Shown here: positions 12,286 through 25,149 of the stretch, in pieces | Numbering within the stretch: the stretch's first letter is position 1 | Layout: each line of letters begins with the position of its first letter | Origin: Diogma glabrata | Taxonomy: Eukaryota > Arthropoda > Insecta > Diptera > Cylindrotomidae | Direction of reading: 5' to 3' | Length of the DNA stretch: 64,000 nt | Assembly: GCA_963693315.1 (NCBI GenBank) | Contig: OY856187.1 | Span: 74,903,394 to 74,967,393 of the forward strand | The notes under the pieces: generated by a model | What the model was told of the DNA's origin: nothing | The model's input: only the letters and a program-made list of their open reading frames with translations | Database searches by the model: none | Position numbers and translations under genes: made by a program

Positions 12286-12420
12286 TAATAGTATATTAAG
12301 AAACTAGTTTCATAATCGACGATTTTATCGCACGCAATCTGTTTAGAAAACGACCCGCGCAGCGGGGAGTTTTCTAAAGGATAAGTGCGATAAAACGTCT
12401 TATGAAACGAGTTTTTTATA
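12286..12420. mobile_element. Second palindromic miniature element
   Basis: Imperfect palindrome with arms containing GTTTCATAA, TTTATCGCAC and TTTAGAAAAC, mirrored on the right by GTTTTCTAAA, GTGCGATAAA and TTATGAAAC, with a GC-rich loop cccgcgcagcgggg. The ends are AATAGTAT / ATACTATT. It is distinct in sequence from the element at 12108-12240. Confidence 0.7.
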
Positions 12421-14537
12421 CTATTTTTTCTATTTTGCATTTTTTGTCTTGAAATTTAAAAAAATATTTTTATGTTTTAATGTTTTAAAGAAAATTTCTA
12501 AAAATTTCAATTCAAAATAGTAAGCTCTGCGTTTCATCATATTTCTATATATTTTTTTGTTGCAAAACTAGCTTTCATAAAATGTGTATTTTATTAAAAT
12601 ATAGTCAATTTGATATTTTGTTATTATTACTAATTATTTTAATTAATTAAAATATTTAACACTAATTTAGATTATTCTTTAATAATAAGATTAATTATAA
12701 TAAGAATAATTTTATTTATATAATTATTCGTTTTAACTTTCACTGACGTTTGTATGCCCAATGTGACCAACCTTGAAAAACAAAACTTTGCGTATCTTAA
12801 TGAAGGCCATTTCGATACGCATTTGGGTATCGAAATGACTTTATTTTAGACGCAAAATAGAAAAAAATATTTTACGTTCGTAAAATTGTTCCACTCGACA
12901 TTAACGCTTCTCGTGAACAAATTTTTACTCACGAAAAAGCAGCTTTTTCATATGTTGTAGCAAAATGTACTATTATTTTTGAATAAAGAAATTCTATATC
13001 GGATTTGAGAAATCGAAAATAAGTTGACATAATTGTTTTGTTTCATCTAAAAACTTAAAATTATCGAAGTTCCAAATAAAGATGAAGACCGCAAACAAAA
13101 CGTATGAGTTCCAAAAGTTTAGTTAGATATAAAAAAAATAGTTCTATTAGTTTTACAATAACTTTAGAGGTTCAAAAACACCATCAATATTCACAGTTAC
13201 TAACTCATGTTTTTCAATACAAAAATGTTGATAAAGAAAATATTTTTGTTTCTCAATTTCTTTTCTAAATCTCTTCTATAATACAATATTTTGAATTTTC
13301 AGTTTATGGATTTTGTGTTAATTAATTCCTAGCCTCCAATTACTAGCTTGAAAATTTCAAATCTACTTGATTGTTTGCACTTGTATTCAACAAAAGAAAA
13401 AATGCTGATAAACTTTCAATTATTATTGTTCATTAAAATTAAACAACATAAAACTTTCAATACGAGCCGATAAAAATAACAAAAGCCATCCTACAACTCG
13501 ATTTAAAATTAATAATTTTTAAAACTACAAAGCTAAAAACATAATCAACAAAAAAGCTAAAAAAACAACAACAATAGCTACATTTCGTATTATGCAAATA
13601 ACAAATAAACATAAAATTCAGGTATTTCCTCTTCTATTAATTTATTTATCCTAAAACTATTTTTAAGTTTGTACAATCATATATGTACAGTACATACCTA
13701 CGATTTCTACTCCTGTCTCCCATGTTCGTGTTTTTTGTTTGGAATAGATTTATATTAAAATGAATAACCAACTAAACAACAATAGACAATAAATAATCGA
13801 TTTTAGGTTGGTAATTAATTGTTAGATATTTTATTTTTGGTTTTACTTTCTGGTTTTCAATTATTACCACGAAAGTGATCGTATTGCACCCAAGCGCGTG
13901 CATACATAAATATTTTATTTTTGAAACCCCAATTAGCTTGTCAACCTTTCCTGTGGTTTCTTAACCATCTCCAGATGTAAAATTGTAAGAATATGTTTCG
14001 TGAAAATTAAATCAACTGACTCGATCATTTTCAATATAAACGAAAATTATGTAAGGTTAGATGAGGTGGATTTGAAAGATAAATTGTATTGCTTGTTTTC
14101 ATATTATTATGGGTCATAAATATAAGGTTACGGAAACAAATAAAATATGCTATAGTCGGGGAAGGAGATTTATTAAATTTAAAAAAAAAACAAATTTTGT
14201 TATGCTAGTTTAAAGGATTTTGGCTTATTTAATATTCCCGATGGCTTACAGTTTTTAATTCCTTCTGATATCATTAGAAACTCATTCTTGCGATTACGTG
14301 AAGGAATTTAAATTAACATATTTTGTGTAATTGTTGTATTACTTACCAAAATGTATTTGTTACCATACGTTACCATTTGTAGCAGACTTTATCGACATAG
14401 CACCCACCATAGGACGCAAATCTAAGGTTTGTGGACGTATGTGGGGTTTCCAAATTGAAGTTCCAGCCGAAAATATTTAAAAAAAATTGTTTTACTAAAT
14501 TACAATTAAACATAATTTTTGAAATAAAAATTTGTTG
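12421..14537. other. AT-rich non-coding stretch
   Basis: The words TTTTTTCTATTTTGC (12424) and GCAAAATAGAAAAAA (about 12852) form a weak inverted pair that may bound another small element, but the match is short. A partial hairpin around GCGTATC...GATACGC lies near 12791-12821. Otherwise nothing recognisable. Confidence 0.4.
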
Positions 14538-15175
14538 AACAAGTAACATTTGACCAAAATATTTGTTGTTTATTTCAAAAAAATCGTATAACTATGACAA
14601 CAAAAAATAACAAATTGTTTTGATTGGAAGTTTTGAATTGAAAGATTTCTTTGATAAAAATTTTTGTTTAAATTATAGAATTTGAACAAAAATATTTTTT
14701 ACTTTTTTGGACGTAACTATGACAACAAAATATATGACTAAAAAGTGACGCTCTACGACGGCAAAGTATAGTAATAAAGTTACCCTATAATATGTAGGCG
14801 AATAGTATATTATTTAATTAGGAGCTAAAGTGCTACTTTTTCTGTTGAGTCTATAGTTTGACGGCAATAGTAGACAATACACAAAGATGATACACAAAAA
14901 GTAAGTTTAGCTCCGAATTAAATATGTACACTATTGTTTATACTATTTTTTACACTAAATTTGAAATTTATACCTTAAAATTTTAATAAATATGATTTAT
15001 TACCGTCATAATTATGTCCAAAAAGTAAAAAACATTTTGCATGAATAACACTTTGAGCAAGCTCCAATTCAAAATTTCATTATCCAATCAAACTTTTTGT
15101 TATGTTTTGCTGTCATAGTTATACAATTTGTTTGAAAAAATAACACAATAATAAATAACAAAAGTTATAGTAGCA
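14538..15175. mobile_element. Inverted-repeat element with nested palindrome
   Basis: The left part (14538-14770) and right part (14995-15175) are diverged reverse complements: TATAACTATGACAnCAAAA, ATAACAAA, GATTGGA, GAATTG and ACTTTTTGGACnTAA occur in inverted order. Between them, at 14806-14940, sits the second copy of the palindrome seen at 12108-12240. No transposase frame is visible, so it is probably a non-autonomous TIR element hit by a smaller one. Confidence 0.65.
14806..14940. mobile_element. Palindromic miniature element, copy 2
   Basis: Shares TTAGGAGCTAAAGTG, ACTTTTT, GAGTCTATAGTTTGACGGC and TTTAGCTCCGAATTAAAT with the element at 12108-12240, in palindromic arrangement. It is nested in the larger inverted-repeat element around it. 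Confidence 0.7.
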
Positions 15176-18100
15176 TTTTTTTACTAATGAATTTTTGACA
15201 GATAGCACGCAGCAAGAGATACAAGATGAGACAAAAAGTAAAACAGAGATGTATTATTTATTTTGGGATAAATTTGTTTTCAAGACAATTACATTAGTTT
15301 AATTTCTACTCCCAGTTCGTACCATTTGTTGTGTCATTTGTTTACATAGGCGTCGTTATTTTTATTATAATTATTTTTAATCATCAAAATTCTGTTATAC
15401 TGCCTACAAAATCATTAATATTTTTACTAGCTTTTGGTTTTCGATTATAATTGGTTGAATTTCAATAGTAGTTTATTAATTTTATGCGTTTTTTTTGTCC
15501 ATTTCTATGGGACCCCAATAGTTTTATTTTTAATATTTTAATCGAAACACTGAATTCCGCGCATGTGCAAACAATATGCGCATGACAAACAAATTTCGTG
15601 TTCGCTGGCGAAAAAATTCTACTATAAGTTATTGAAATTATTATTTTGATATTCTACTACTAAAAGTCATTTTCGTCAAAACTTTAACCTTCGTAGGTTG
15701 TGAAATATCGATGAAATTTCCATCGTTGCCATAAAAAATCGATGACTTTTCTAACAGATTGAAAATGTCATTTTTGAAATTCTTACACCAATTAATGTGT
15801 AAGGTAACAACATTTGCCAAAACCACATGCCTTTGTTATTGATTTGTGATATTTGATTAACTTTACTTTCAAACAAAAACTCGTAGAAAAGAACAAATAA
15901 AAGTGGAACCACTTGAAAAATGGTAGTGCAGGTCCGAGACACACGTCCACAAATTTATTTTAAACTAATTAAAAATTTTTGCTTAGCTGGCAATGAACAT
16001 TTTATTTGGTGCAATTTATTTTATTCCTCCATTATTTAACCCTAAAACTGAACTTTGATTACTATCAACTAAGCTAAATTAAAGTAGTTATATAAAACAG
16101 TTAATTACATAGAAACCACAGAAAATTACGCGAACAATAACCCAAATTAATATACAAATTTACGATGACCAAACAATTCCAATCTCTTTTACGTTACACA
16201 TTTTCTTAAATTTCTCATTTTGTCAACTTCTTTCAACGCACAACAAAAAGAAAAAACCGAAAATTAATAACATAACCAACAAAAAAGGAATTTTTTTCTT
16301 CTAATATTCGTTTCTCGTCCGAAAAAAACAAAACAATTGTTAATTTTCATTTTCATCGTTTTTGTTGCTGTTGTTTTTATTGTATCGCTTCTTTCAAAAA
16401 GAAGATAAATGTGGCGATAAAACATGAATTTCCCATTTCCATAACAAACACAGAAACAAACAAAAAATAAAACAAAATACAACAGACAATTACAAAAACA
16501 AAACGAAAAATAGAAAAAAAAGTAAAATAATAAAAAAGCAACATAAAAAAGATATACAAAAAAATAAAATAATCAACGTTATGGCATTTCCCAAAAGATA
16601 CAAAAAGAAAAGAAAATTTCAAAAAAGAAAATTCAAAAATAAAACAAAATAATTGCAATATGCTTCGTTAATTTTTGAGGTTATGTTTATGTAGATAACA
16701 TATACAATAATTTTTTATATAATGCAAAAATTTATCTTATTTTGTAAATTTTTGTTGTTGTTAATTTTAAAATGACTTAAACTATTTTGTTACAATTTAA
16801 ATAGTTTTGATTTTAAATAAGCAAAAAATTAAAAAACTTTTAACCATTTTACTCTATGTAGAGTTTAAAAAAAATTTTTTTTGAGAAAATAAGTTTTACA
16901 TTACGATGTAGATTATTTTAAATTCCTTATAAAAACGTAGTAGAACTTTTATATTTAGATTGCTAATTCAAATTTGGGTTACGAGTTTACCTTTGTAGAG
17001 AATAAGTATGGTATTCATCTATCATTTGCCTTTGCATAGCCCCAAAAATATTGATATTTCTGCAAGCTACTGTATATTCCTAATTATGAATAGAAAAATT
17101 AGGATGCTCAACTGCAACGTTAATATCAGCAGATGGGATTTTTACTTTCACAAAATTTACTTTTCATAATGGACACTAATATTCTCCGATTGATTTGAAA
17201 CGTTTTATAGTACGGCATTATTTTTATATTGACGATGTAATCGTTTCTAATTCGGTCCGAAAATATTTTTTGCTTTGTTTTCTTGGTTCTGAAACAATTG
17301 GATTTTTACATAAAAATAAACGGGAATCCTGACTGAAAAATCTCTTTTTTATAACCAAAAATTTATATCAAAACAAAAGTTTAATGTAGAATGCAAAAAT
17401 ATTAAACATTTTAACTTGAAGAAAACACAATCAAAAATTATGTAAATAAATCAAAAATAAATATGTGGGAATATTTCTATTCTAATTCATGATTGTATAG
17501 TCATTTGTATTTTTAGTTGCTTTTTTTGTAAACTGTTGACAGTTACAATCTTACTACACAAAAACCTAGTACAAGTGCCACAAAAAACGGTTTTCAAAAA
17601 AAAAAAAATAAATTAATTTTACAAACTTTATTTTGACATTTAATTAGTTACACAATTGACATTAAAACTTGTGGCACAATAACACCTACTGATAATCTCG
17701 ATCGAACAAATTAAGTATTCTGAAAAAATTCAGCAGTAAAATTTTCCATCTCCTGTTTCTTTCTTTATTATACTCCTCATCGCACACACATTTAAAATTT
17801 CCTCATATCATCTCAAATATAATCCAAGTCAAGCATTTCCATATATCATCTCAATAAATAATATCTCTACAACTACAGATCATAATTTTACCTTCCATAA
17901 ATTTGAACAACCGTATCATATCTACATTTAATCTTATACTAAGTTTTACAAATAAAAATGTTCATTATATATGTAGACAGAAACATATATCATTAATTGA
18001 TGTTGTGTGACGCAACAAAGCAATTAACTGAGAAAATGTTAAAATATTATTAACTGACTTGTAGTACACATAAATGCTGTTATGTTTTAATTTAAGGGCG

Positions 18101-18264
18101 GGAATCGAAACAAATTAGCAAATCTTCTTATTTTAAAGTAAAATTCGAAAAAGTCAATCAATTCCCGACCTTAGCACAAGTTCGAGCTCCAATTCTACCA
18201 AATACATCTACGGTTCCAAATCCAACATCCGGAAGAAACCAATCCAACCACGAGCGAAACGCTA
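15176..18264. other. AT-rich non-coding stretch
   Basis: No gene or clear repeat. 16250-16660 is an A/AC-rich plus strand (aacaaaaca words), which produces long hydrophobic frames on the minus strand that I reject as compositional. 15700-15745 has a few atcgatga words like those at 7.75 kb. Confidence 0.5.
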
Positions 18265-19065
18265 ATACTATCAGTGGCTGGAACATAAACTTCAATGGAT
18301 GGACTTAATATTGAAGAGTTCGTTTATATATCCTTCGGTGGGAGTGAAAACATTTTAATCGCACATACTCACTTACTATTTGAAGATTAAGCCGCTGATT
18401 GCTTTTGGTGTTACCATCGTAAAACACCAAGGATGACATGGAGGAATCTGTGTGGAGCGGCTAGAACTGAGTTTGGAAATCGTGACACGGATGATGAAAT
18501 TATAGACAAAATTATGCATTATTTTATGCATTCTTTAATGTGATCTTGCGATTAAGTGACAAACACATCTAGGTTCTTCTCTCACTTCTCATACTAACCC
18601 GATATTTCCGAAATGGGTACAACAGAAGATTATATGAATGAAAAACCAGAAGATTATATTCACAATTAACTTACTCACCTCACTATCTCGAAGGGTAATT
18701 TTCATGCTATTCAAGGTTCACCTAATTTAAACAAAAACATTCTAGCTTGTTGGAACTGTAAGGACACGGTTTTCGTCAGTGCACCAGACTTTAAAGCTCT
18801 TATGCTTCGGGTTCGGGATGGATGAAACGTAGATGATTAAATGCACAAACTGTCAGTTAAACTCAAAAGGGAGCGTGATCAAGTCAGACACACGCTCCCC
18901 AACAGAGATCCCATTCCGTGTGACCCAGTAATAATACCGGGTTCGTCACTGGACCTAAAGAACAAAGATGCCACACCTGAAACAGAAGATTCTACATTGC
19001 AGGGTCCCTGTTTCAGCGCCATTTTGTACCATGCGGTCGGACTGTTCACACGTTGCTTTTTATAG
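18265..19065 (+). pseudogene. Decayed gag of an LTR retrotransposon
   Basis: Across interrupted frames one reads NIEEFVY near 18309-18330, a WCYHRKTPRMTW segment, then GAARTEFGNRDTDDEIIDKI at 18454-18513, and near 18748 CWNCKDT, the first half of a CCHC zinc knuckle. This order is that of Ty3/gypsy-type capsid proteins found in insects. The knuckle has lost its His and last Cys, and stops and frameshifts occur throughout, so no functional Gag is possible. The downstream open frame at 18841-19065 probably continues the old C-terminus. No LTR could be delimited. A relation to the pol remnant at 28.8-30.6 kb is possible but not shown. Confidence 0.7.
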
Positions 19066-20504
19066 CGGGAAAAGTTTCAGCTGGCTTTGGATATGGATAC
19101 CACATGGATAACATGGATAACAAAAAAAATGTGTGAAGAAAGTAATAAATAAACTTAGATACACTGGGAACTCCAAAAGTGCTTAGACCGGTCATTTCTC
19201 ACGTCATGACACTTATTATTTTATTCCGACATTATTTCGCGCTTCAATATTTCTTCCAAAAAATAGACCTCTGCAGTTGGATGTTTCTGAGTGAGCGACT
19301 CCAACAAAAAAGCTTGTAAAACACAAAATGCGTTTGAATCAACCGGTACTGTCACGGTCGCATTTGTGGATCCAGATCAAAAAACTTTTTTTTTTAAATA
19401 TGTGTTTTATGAATATATCGGACAAGTTCGTAAATCAGAAAAATCCAACACATGGTTAAGAAACTAGAGGCTTTATACTAGAAAAAAAATTGTATTTTTG
19501 AATCCGTTATAACGGCCGTTTGGATACTAATATTTTTAAAAACTTCATAAATTTAGAATCTGTGGAAACATTTTAATCTGTTTCTTATAAATATAAACCT
19601 CTGCAGTTAGAGGTTTTAGTCTTGTCGGCTTCAACAAAAAAGTTTGCAACAATCCCCAAGAACATCAATTTCCAAAAACGTAATAACAGTCAACAGTCAA
19701 AAAATACAAAGATTTGAATAGAAGAAATTAATTTTTTTTCTTAGAAATAAACTGTATTGATATTTTGCAGTAATTGCACGACATATGATATAGAGTAGTT
19801 TTGCCGTGTGTTTTTCATATATGTAGTGTCATAAATTGTCACACATATGTTCTGTGGAAGATTTGATATTTCTTTGTTGCAAAATTGGATAGATGTTGTT
19901 TTGCTTATCTGTAGCTAATTTTCTTTTTAAAATTTGTTCGATATCTGTTTGTAATTAGTTTGTTTTGTTTAAACTAATCTGATACCTCAGATTCTACTTG
20001 TACACAAAACTGACTGATCTCGAAATCTACCTATTTCTAGCGGACGTCTTGAGGCTCGAACTTTTTTTTTCAATAAAAATGCAAATTGAACAAAAAAAAA
20101 ATAATTCTGGTTTTTCAAAACTTATGAAATTGAAGAAATCTCTTTTTGTTCAATATTTAAAATACCATTATGTGTGATAGTCATCTGAAACAAAAAAAAT
20201 AAAATCTAGTTGTTCAAACAAATCGGTATCCAGAAAGTGTGCCAATCTTGCTTGTTGTTGTATCAATGACGTCTATTACATTTTATATACCTTTTCCTCT
20301 CTATTGTTATAGCTTTTGTTTATTTTTGTATATTTTCTCCAAAACATGTTTTTCATCTTTTGGAGAAAATATTATAAAAGGCGACGTATTGAGTTGATTG
20401 CGATCTCTTATGTGTTTTAGTAGTTTGTTTATAAATTAACAACAACCTAAAACAGAATATTTTATGATCAATAAGAAGAGATCATAAGCATCGGTAGGTG
20501 TTTT

Positions 20505-20565
20505 ACCGATAATCTAAACTACCACAAGTAATGTCTAATGACTTGTGGTAGTTTAGATTATCGGT
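20505..20565. repeat. Perfect 25-bp hairpin
   Basis: ACCGATAATCTAAACTACCA (first 20 of 25 bases) at 20505-20529 is exactly mirrored at 20541-20565 around an 11-nt loop, aatgtctaatg. There are no mismatches in the stem. It lies in the core of the foldback-like element; no precursor or gene context is visible. Confidence 0.85.
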
Positions 20566-20619
20566 TTATTTACAGGTTAAACAGGGAATAAAAAAAGACC
20601 CGGGCTAAAGTGTAACAGG

Positions 20620-20660
20620 TGGTCCTTTGAGCCGGATCTGAACCAGCGACCTATGGATTC
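20620..20660 (-). tRNA. tRNA-Tyr 3'-half pseudogene (with CCA)
   Basis: On the minus strand this reads ATCCATAGGTCGCTGG, then TTCAGATCCGGCTC and AAAGGACCA. That is the variable region, T-arm and acceptor strand of insect tRNA-Tyr, ending in CCA. The 5' half (D-arm, anticodon arm, intron) is absent, so this is not a functional gene. The encoded CCA suggests it was copied from a mature tRNA, for example as a reverse-transcription primer. The match is too long (about 40 nt) for an ordinary LTR primer-binding site. The assignment rests on recalled tRNA-Tyr sequence. Confidence 0.7.
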
Positions 20661-22299
20661 CAACGACGTTACCAAACATTCCTGAATAATATGGACTCAT
20701 TAAAAAAATTCCAAAAGATTTAAATCATGTGTAACCTACTTGTAGGCGTGCAAATCGAATAATTTTTAAACTAAAATAATTTTACTTTTTATTTTCGTTG
20801 TAGAGATAGATGATTCTAGATGTTCTAGATGGCTTTGTACTATCGCGAGGCTGCGAAACTATATAGTTTTAGGACATATTAATAACAAACGAATTTTCCC
20901 ATGTAAAGGAATCAATGCTTGATCTCAATTCGCAACTGGAAAACCAATTCAGAATACGTACGAATTTTACGAAACAACTAAACAAGAAATAATTTAATAT
21001 TGATCATTAAAATCTCTTTAACCTTGAACATCTTAACTTCTTTTAAGATGAATTCCTAAAAAGATTTTTTCTCTTAAGCATTCAAAAAACATAAATTAAA
21101 AATTACAAAGTTTTATTTTTATTATAAAAACAAATATGTTGTAAAGGTAACAAAAGGTAACAAAAGGTAATATGAAAAACCTCATAGTTTACTTAGATAA
21201 ATACTTATTTGTAAATTTGACTATGATCAAGGGAGTTGTGTTCAGCTACAGCAAAAGATAGTCATAAAACGAAAATATTTTGATAAACAAAGAACAATGA
21301 ATATTTTATTCAAGGTTAACGGTTTATTTTTGGAATTTTACTTGAGAAAAAAGCTAAGAATAAAAAACAAACAAAAAACGTTAAGGTGACACGGAAATTT
21401 TTTTGTAAAATAATGAAAAATGAAAAACATATTTGAATTTTTCAAGTTTTTTGTTTATTTTTTTGACATTCAAAATAAATTTTTATGAGAGATTCGTTTA
21501 TGTATTAAAGCTCTATTTAAAGGTCTGATTGAGATATTTATTATATTATATGTAACGTGAAAGCTCAGCTGGTTGTGTGTTGAATAAGCTAGCAAAACTG
21601 GAATTGGAGCTTGTAAATAATATTTATATAAACTGTTTTTCTTCAAACGGACTATTTATATACAACTTTCTTCGTATATACTTTGGTTTCGCCCTTCCAT
21701 ATTTTAGCAAAATAAATTAGATATTGTAAATATATATTTACCTTATATAACTCAAAGATTTGTGGCAAAAATATTATTAATTCAAGCGCACGAAAAGTAA
21801 ACTTTTTCTTATATTTCATTTGGTATTATTATTTTATTGAAATAATTTTTTAATCATTTTACATTAAAAAAGTCCAAGCGGCTCGTATATCCGCTAGAAA
21901 TAGGTAGATTATGAGATCAGACAGTTTTGTGTGCCAGTAGAATCTGATGTATCAGATTAGTTTAAACAACACAAACTAATTTCAAACAGATATCGAAAAA
22001 ATTTTAAAAAGAAAATTAGCTACACATAAGCAAAACTATATCTATCCAATTTTGCAACAAACAAATATCAAATCAAATACCACAGAATATGTGTGTGACA
22101 ATTTATGACATAAACCTACGCTATATCATATGTCGTCCAATTACTGCAAAATATCAAAATAGTTTATTTCTAAGAAAAAAATTTAATTTCTTCTATTCAA
22201 ACCTTTTTATTTTTTTTTCATTGACTATTATAAGGTTTTTGGAAATTGTAGTTATGGATTGTTGCAAACTTTTTTGTTGAAGCCAACAAGTCGAAAACC

Positions 22300-23245
22300 T
22301 CTAACTGCAGAGGTTTATATTTATAAGAAACGGATTAAAATGCTTCCACAAATTTTAAATTTATGAAGTTTTAAAAAATACTAGTATCCAAACGGCCGTT
22401 ATAACGGATTAAAAAAACGATTTTTTTTCTAGTATAAAGCCTCTAGTTCCTTAACCATGTGTCAGATTTTTCTGATTTACGAACTTGTCCAAGATATTAA
22501 TAAAACACACATGTTTACGTAAGGTTTTTTGATCTGGCTCTAGAAATGCGACCGTGAGAGCGCCGGTTGATTCAAACGCATTTTGTGTTTTACAAGCTTT
22601 TTTGTTGAAGCCGCTCACTCAGAAACCTCCAACTGCAGAGGTCTTTTTTTTTTAAAGAAACTGATTAAAAAGGTTTCAAAGATTCTAAATTTATGAAGTT
22701 CTTAAAAATATTAGAATCTAAACGGCCGTTATAACGGATCTAAAAAACAAAGTTTTTTTCTAGTATAAAGCCTCTAGTTTCTTAACCCTGTGTCGGATTT
22801 GACTGATTTACGAACTTGTTCAAGGTATTAATAAAACGCACGTTTTAAGAAAGCATTTTTTGATCTGGCCTTACAAATGCGACCATGAGAGTGCCGGTTG
22901 TTTAAAAAAAAAATTTTTTTTTGCAAACTTTTTTGTTGGAGCCACTCACTCAGGAACCTCTAACTGCAGAGGTCTATTTTTAAAACAAATTGATGAAAAA
23001 AATTCCAAAAATTTTAATTTTGTTAATTTTTTCGAAATATTGGTATCCAAACGGCCGTTACAACGGTTTTAAAAAATCAATTTTTTTTAGAAAAAACGCT
23101 CTAGTTCCTTAACCACATGTCGGATTTTGCTGATTCACGAACTCGTCCGAGATATTAATAGAACACACATGTACAGAAAATTTTTTTGATCTACCTCAAC
23201 AAATGCGACCGTGAGAGTGCCGGTCGTTTTCGTTATACCTCATAT
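22300..23245 (+). repeat. Three ~326-bp tandem units in the right arm
   Basis: Units start at the CCTC(T/C)AACTGCAGAGGT word at about 22300, 22627 and 22952. Each contains AACGGCCGTTAnAACGG, a 'ctctagttccttaacca' block, a CGAACTTGTCC block, TTTTTTGATCT and GCGACC(G/A)TGAGAG(C/T)GCCGGT. The last unit is cut off by the (TA)n tract. An inverted single unit lies in the left arm at 19268-19600. Confidence 0.85.
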
Positions 23246-23246
23246 C

Positions 23247-23249
<3 letters not shown>

Positions 23250-23319
<70 letters not shown>
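23250..23319. repeat. (TA)n microsatellite
   Basis: About 35 uninterrupted TA dinucleotides at the right edge of the foldback-like element. They give rise to a spurious Tyr-Ile repeat frame on the plus strand. Confidence 0.97.
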
Positions 23320-23323
<4 letters not shown>

Positions 23324-25149
23324 AATTTTTTTTTTTTTGTTTTTTCGTCTCCGCTTATCATATATAGTCGTTTGGCACAAAAATTTTTCCGAAATTCCGA
23401 GATGAAGCCCATTGCAATAGGTAGATTTTTATATGAAATCTACCTAAAAGTAGAATATTGGTCTTATAATTATTTACACGATTACAAAAAAGAACTTAAG
23501 CCAGACAACAGTCTAATCGCTGGAATTTTTTTTTAAATGAATCATTTATATAAGACAGGTCACAACCAGCACCAATATCTAGGCGTTTATTATATTATAA
23601 TTTTTAAAAACAAATAACTGAAAAATTATCACAAATGATAACTATGGTGTCAATATGAATTCATTAGTTGTTTCATGATAAACGGAACTCAATTTATGGT
23701 AAAAACCATAAATTGCGCATCTGCTTTTTATATTGATTTTCTTTCTAGCGGATTAATATTTTCATGAAAACATTATTTCCTCTTCCTGATCATATACCGT
23801 TCAAAAAGCAGTTTATCAATACACCCTCGCACATCCGTATGTTTAAAAACAATAAAGTATTGAAAATCACAACAACCCTACAACATTTTTCATACAGCAG
23901 AAAAATGGTAAAAATATTTATTTTTCTTATATACTCATATGAAAAAACGCACGAACTCATCATAAATAATATTTCAAATACATTAAATTTTCCAGACAAA
24001 CATTTAAACTTATAATCGTAATTTATAACCGTTAAAAATATATACATATATAAATAACGAAAGCAAGCATATTAAAATAACAATGGTAAAATTCTTGCCA
24101 TTAAATTATCTAATATTATTTTCTATTTATTTAAGTAATTCCATTAAACCATCTTCTTTTAGTTCTTAGAAAAATGTATTTTCACCTGTTTAATCTAAAT
24201 GCTTATCCTCATATGTTTTTGTTTATCGTAGCAAACATGGATTTAGAAACATTTTTTGGAATTAAGAGATGAAATGTTTGTTGTCCTTACGCAAACAAGT
24301 AATATTTATGATGTGCTTCTCTATTTATGGTTGTATTTGTTTAAACGTGGATGAAGGATGAATGTTCTAATTATTAGTTGAATGAACGCTCGAAAATAAG
24401 TGTGAAGCTAAATGGTTAAACAGAGAGATTTCTACTCAGTCCAGCGTTGATGTACTTGGTAGAAGACTTTGAACAAAATACCAATATAGCAATACAGACC
24501 TTTACGCTATTAACCAATATTTGTTTGATAAAAAGAACGCTAATCCATTACCCGCTTGACGATTTAATCTTGAGAACACTAACATTTGAAACTTAGACGA
24601 AAGGTCGACCTAGAACGGTTCTGCTCCATTGAAATTCTGCTTCCAAAGAATTTTCTAAATGATTATCTGAGAGTTTTGTGATATGCACTATCATGCAATA
24701 CGGTTGTTACGACCAATACAAGGTTATCGGGACAGATTACCAGCTATCACAATACAAATTCATTTAAACTAATAAAGTGCGTCTCTAGTAACAGAGTAAG
24801 ATAACTCCAATTCAGTTCCACTAAATAGATCATTCCGTTGAAGGTTTCTAATACTGATTTATTTTTATTTAGTTGTCAAAATTATCTTATGATTTTTTAA
24901 ATACATATATTTAACAGATGTAATTGATTGTCACAGCTAACATATCATAGCTAACATATCACTTTTTTGTTTGCTGTTGTTAGTTTTTGGATTTTGTTTG
25001 TTCTTTCTTTCCTTCAGTATAAGATATTACTTCGGTCTGAAATACCTATGTATTACATTCATGAGCTCAAAGTGAAATTCTTACCCCCACCTTTTTTGGC
25101 AGTTCCGACGTTTTAGGACCTTCTGATTCTAAAAAAGCAAAAAAAAAAA
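23320..25149. other. AT-rich non-coding stretch
   Basis: No supported gene. Open frames at 23764-24015 (+) and 23790-24047 (-) overlap each other antisense, and neither has a family motif. From about 25100 a tgtgtgtctgtctgt tract leads into the next tandem region. Confidence 0.5.

Larger units (their letters stand above)
19258..23245. mobile_element. Foldback-like element with long, internally repeated arms
   Basis: The left arm (about 19258-20055) and right arm (21872-22650 onward) are inverted copies sharing CTCTGCAGTT, AACGGCCGTTATAACGG, the words around CTAGTATAAAGCCTCTAG, TGCGACCGTGAGAG / CTCACTCAGAAA, and at the inner ends CTACCTATTTCTAGCGGA and its complement. The right arm carries about three tandem ~326-bp units (22300-23245); the left carries about one. 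Unequal tandem repetition inside long inverted arms is the hallmark of foldback elements. The 1.8-kb core (20056-21871) has no transposase frame. Confidence 0.75.

Noticed and set aside
12424..12869. Possible 445-bp element bounded by TTTTTTCTATTTTGC and its complement
   Set aside because: Only a 15-bp AT-rich match, no target duplication and no second copy; not enough to call.
16264..16658. Hydrophobic minus-strand frames resembling membrane proteins
   Set aside because: They translate the complement of an A/AC-rich tract, giving Phe-rich strings; compositional artefact.
23186..23536. 116-codon plus-strand open frame
   Set aside because: Runs through the (TA)n microsatellite, giving a Tyr-Ile repeat; not a protein gene.
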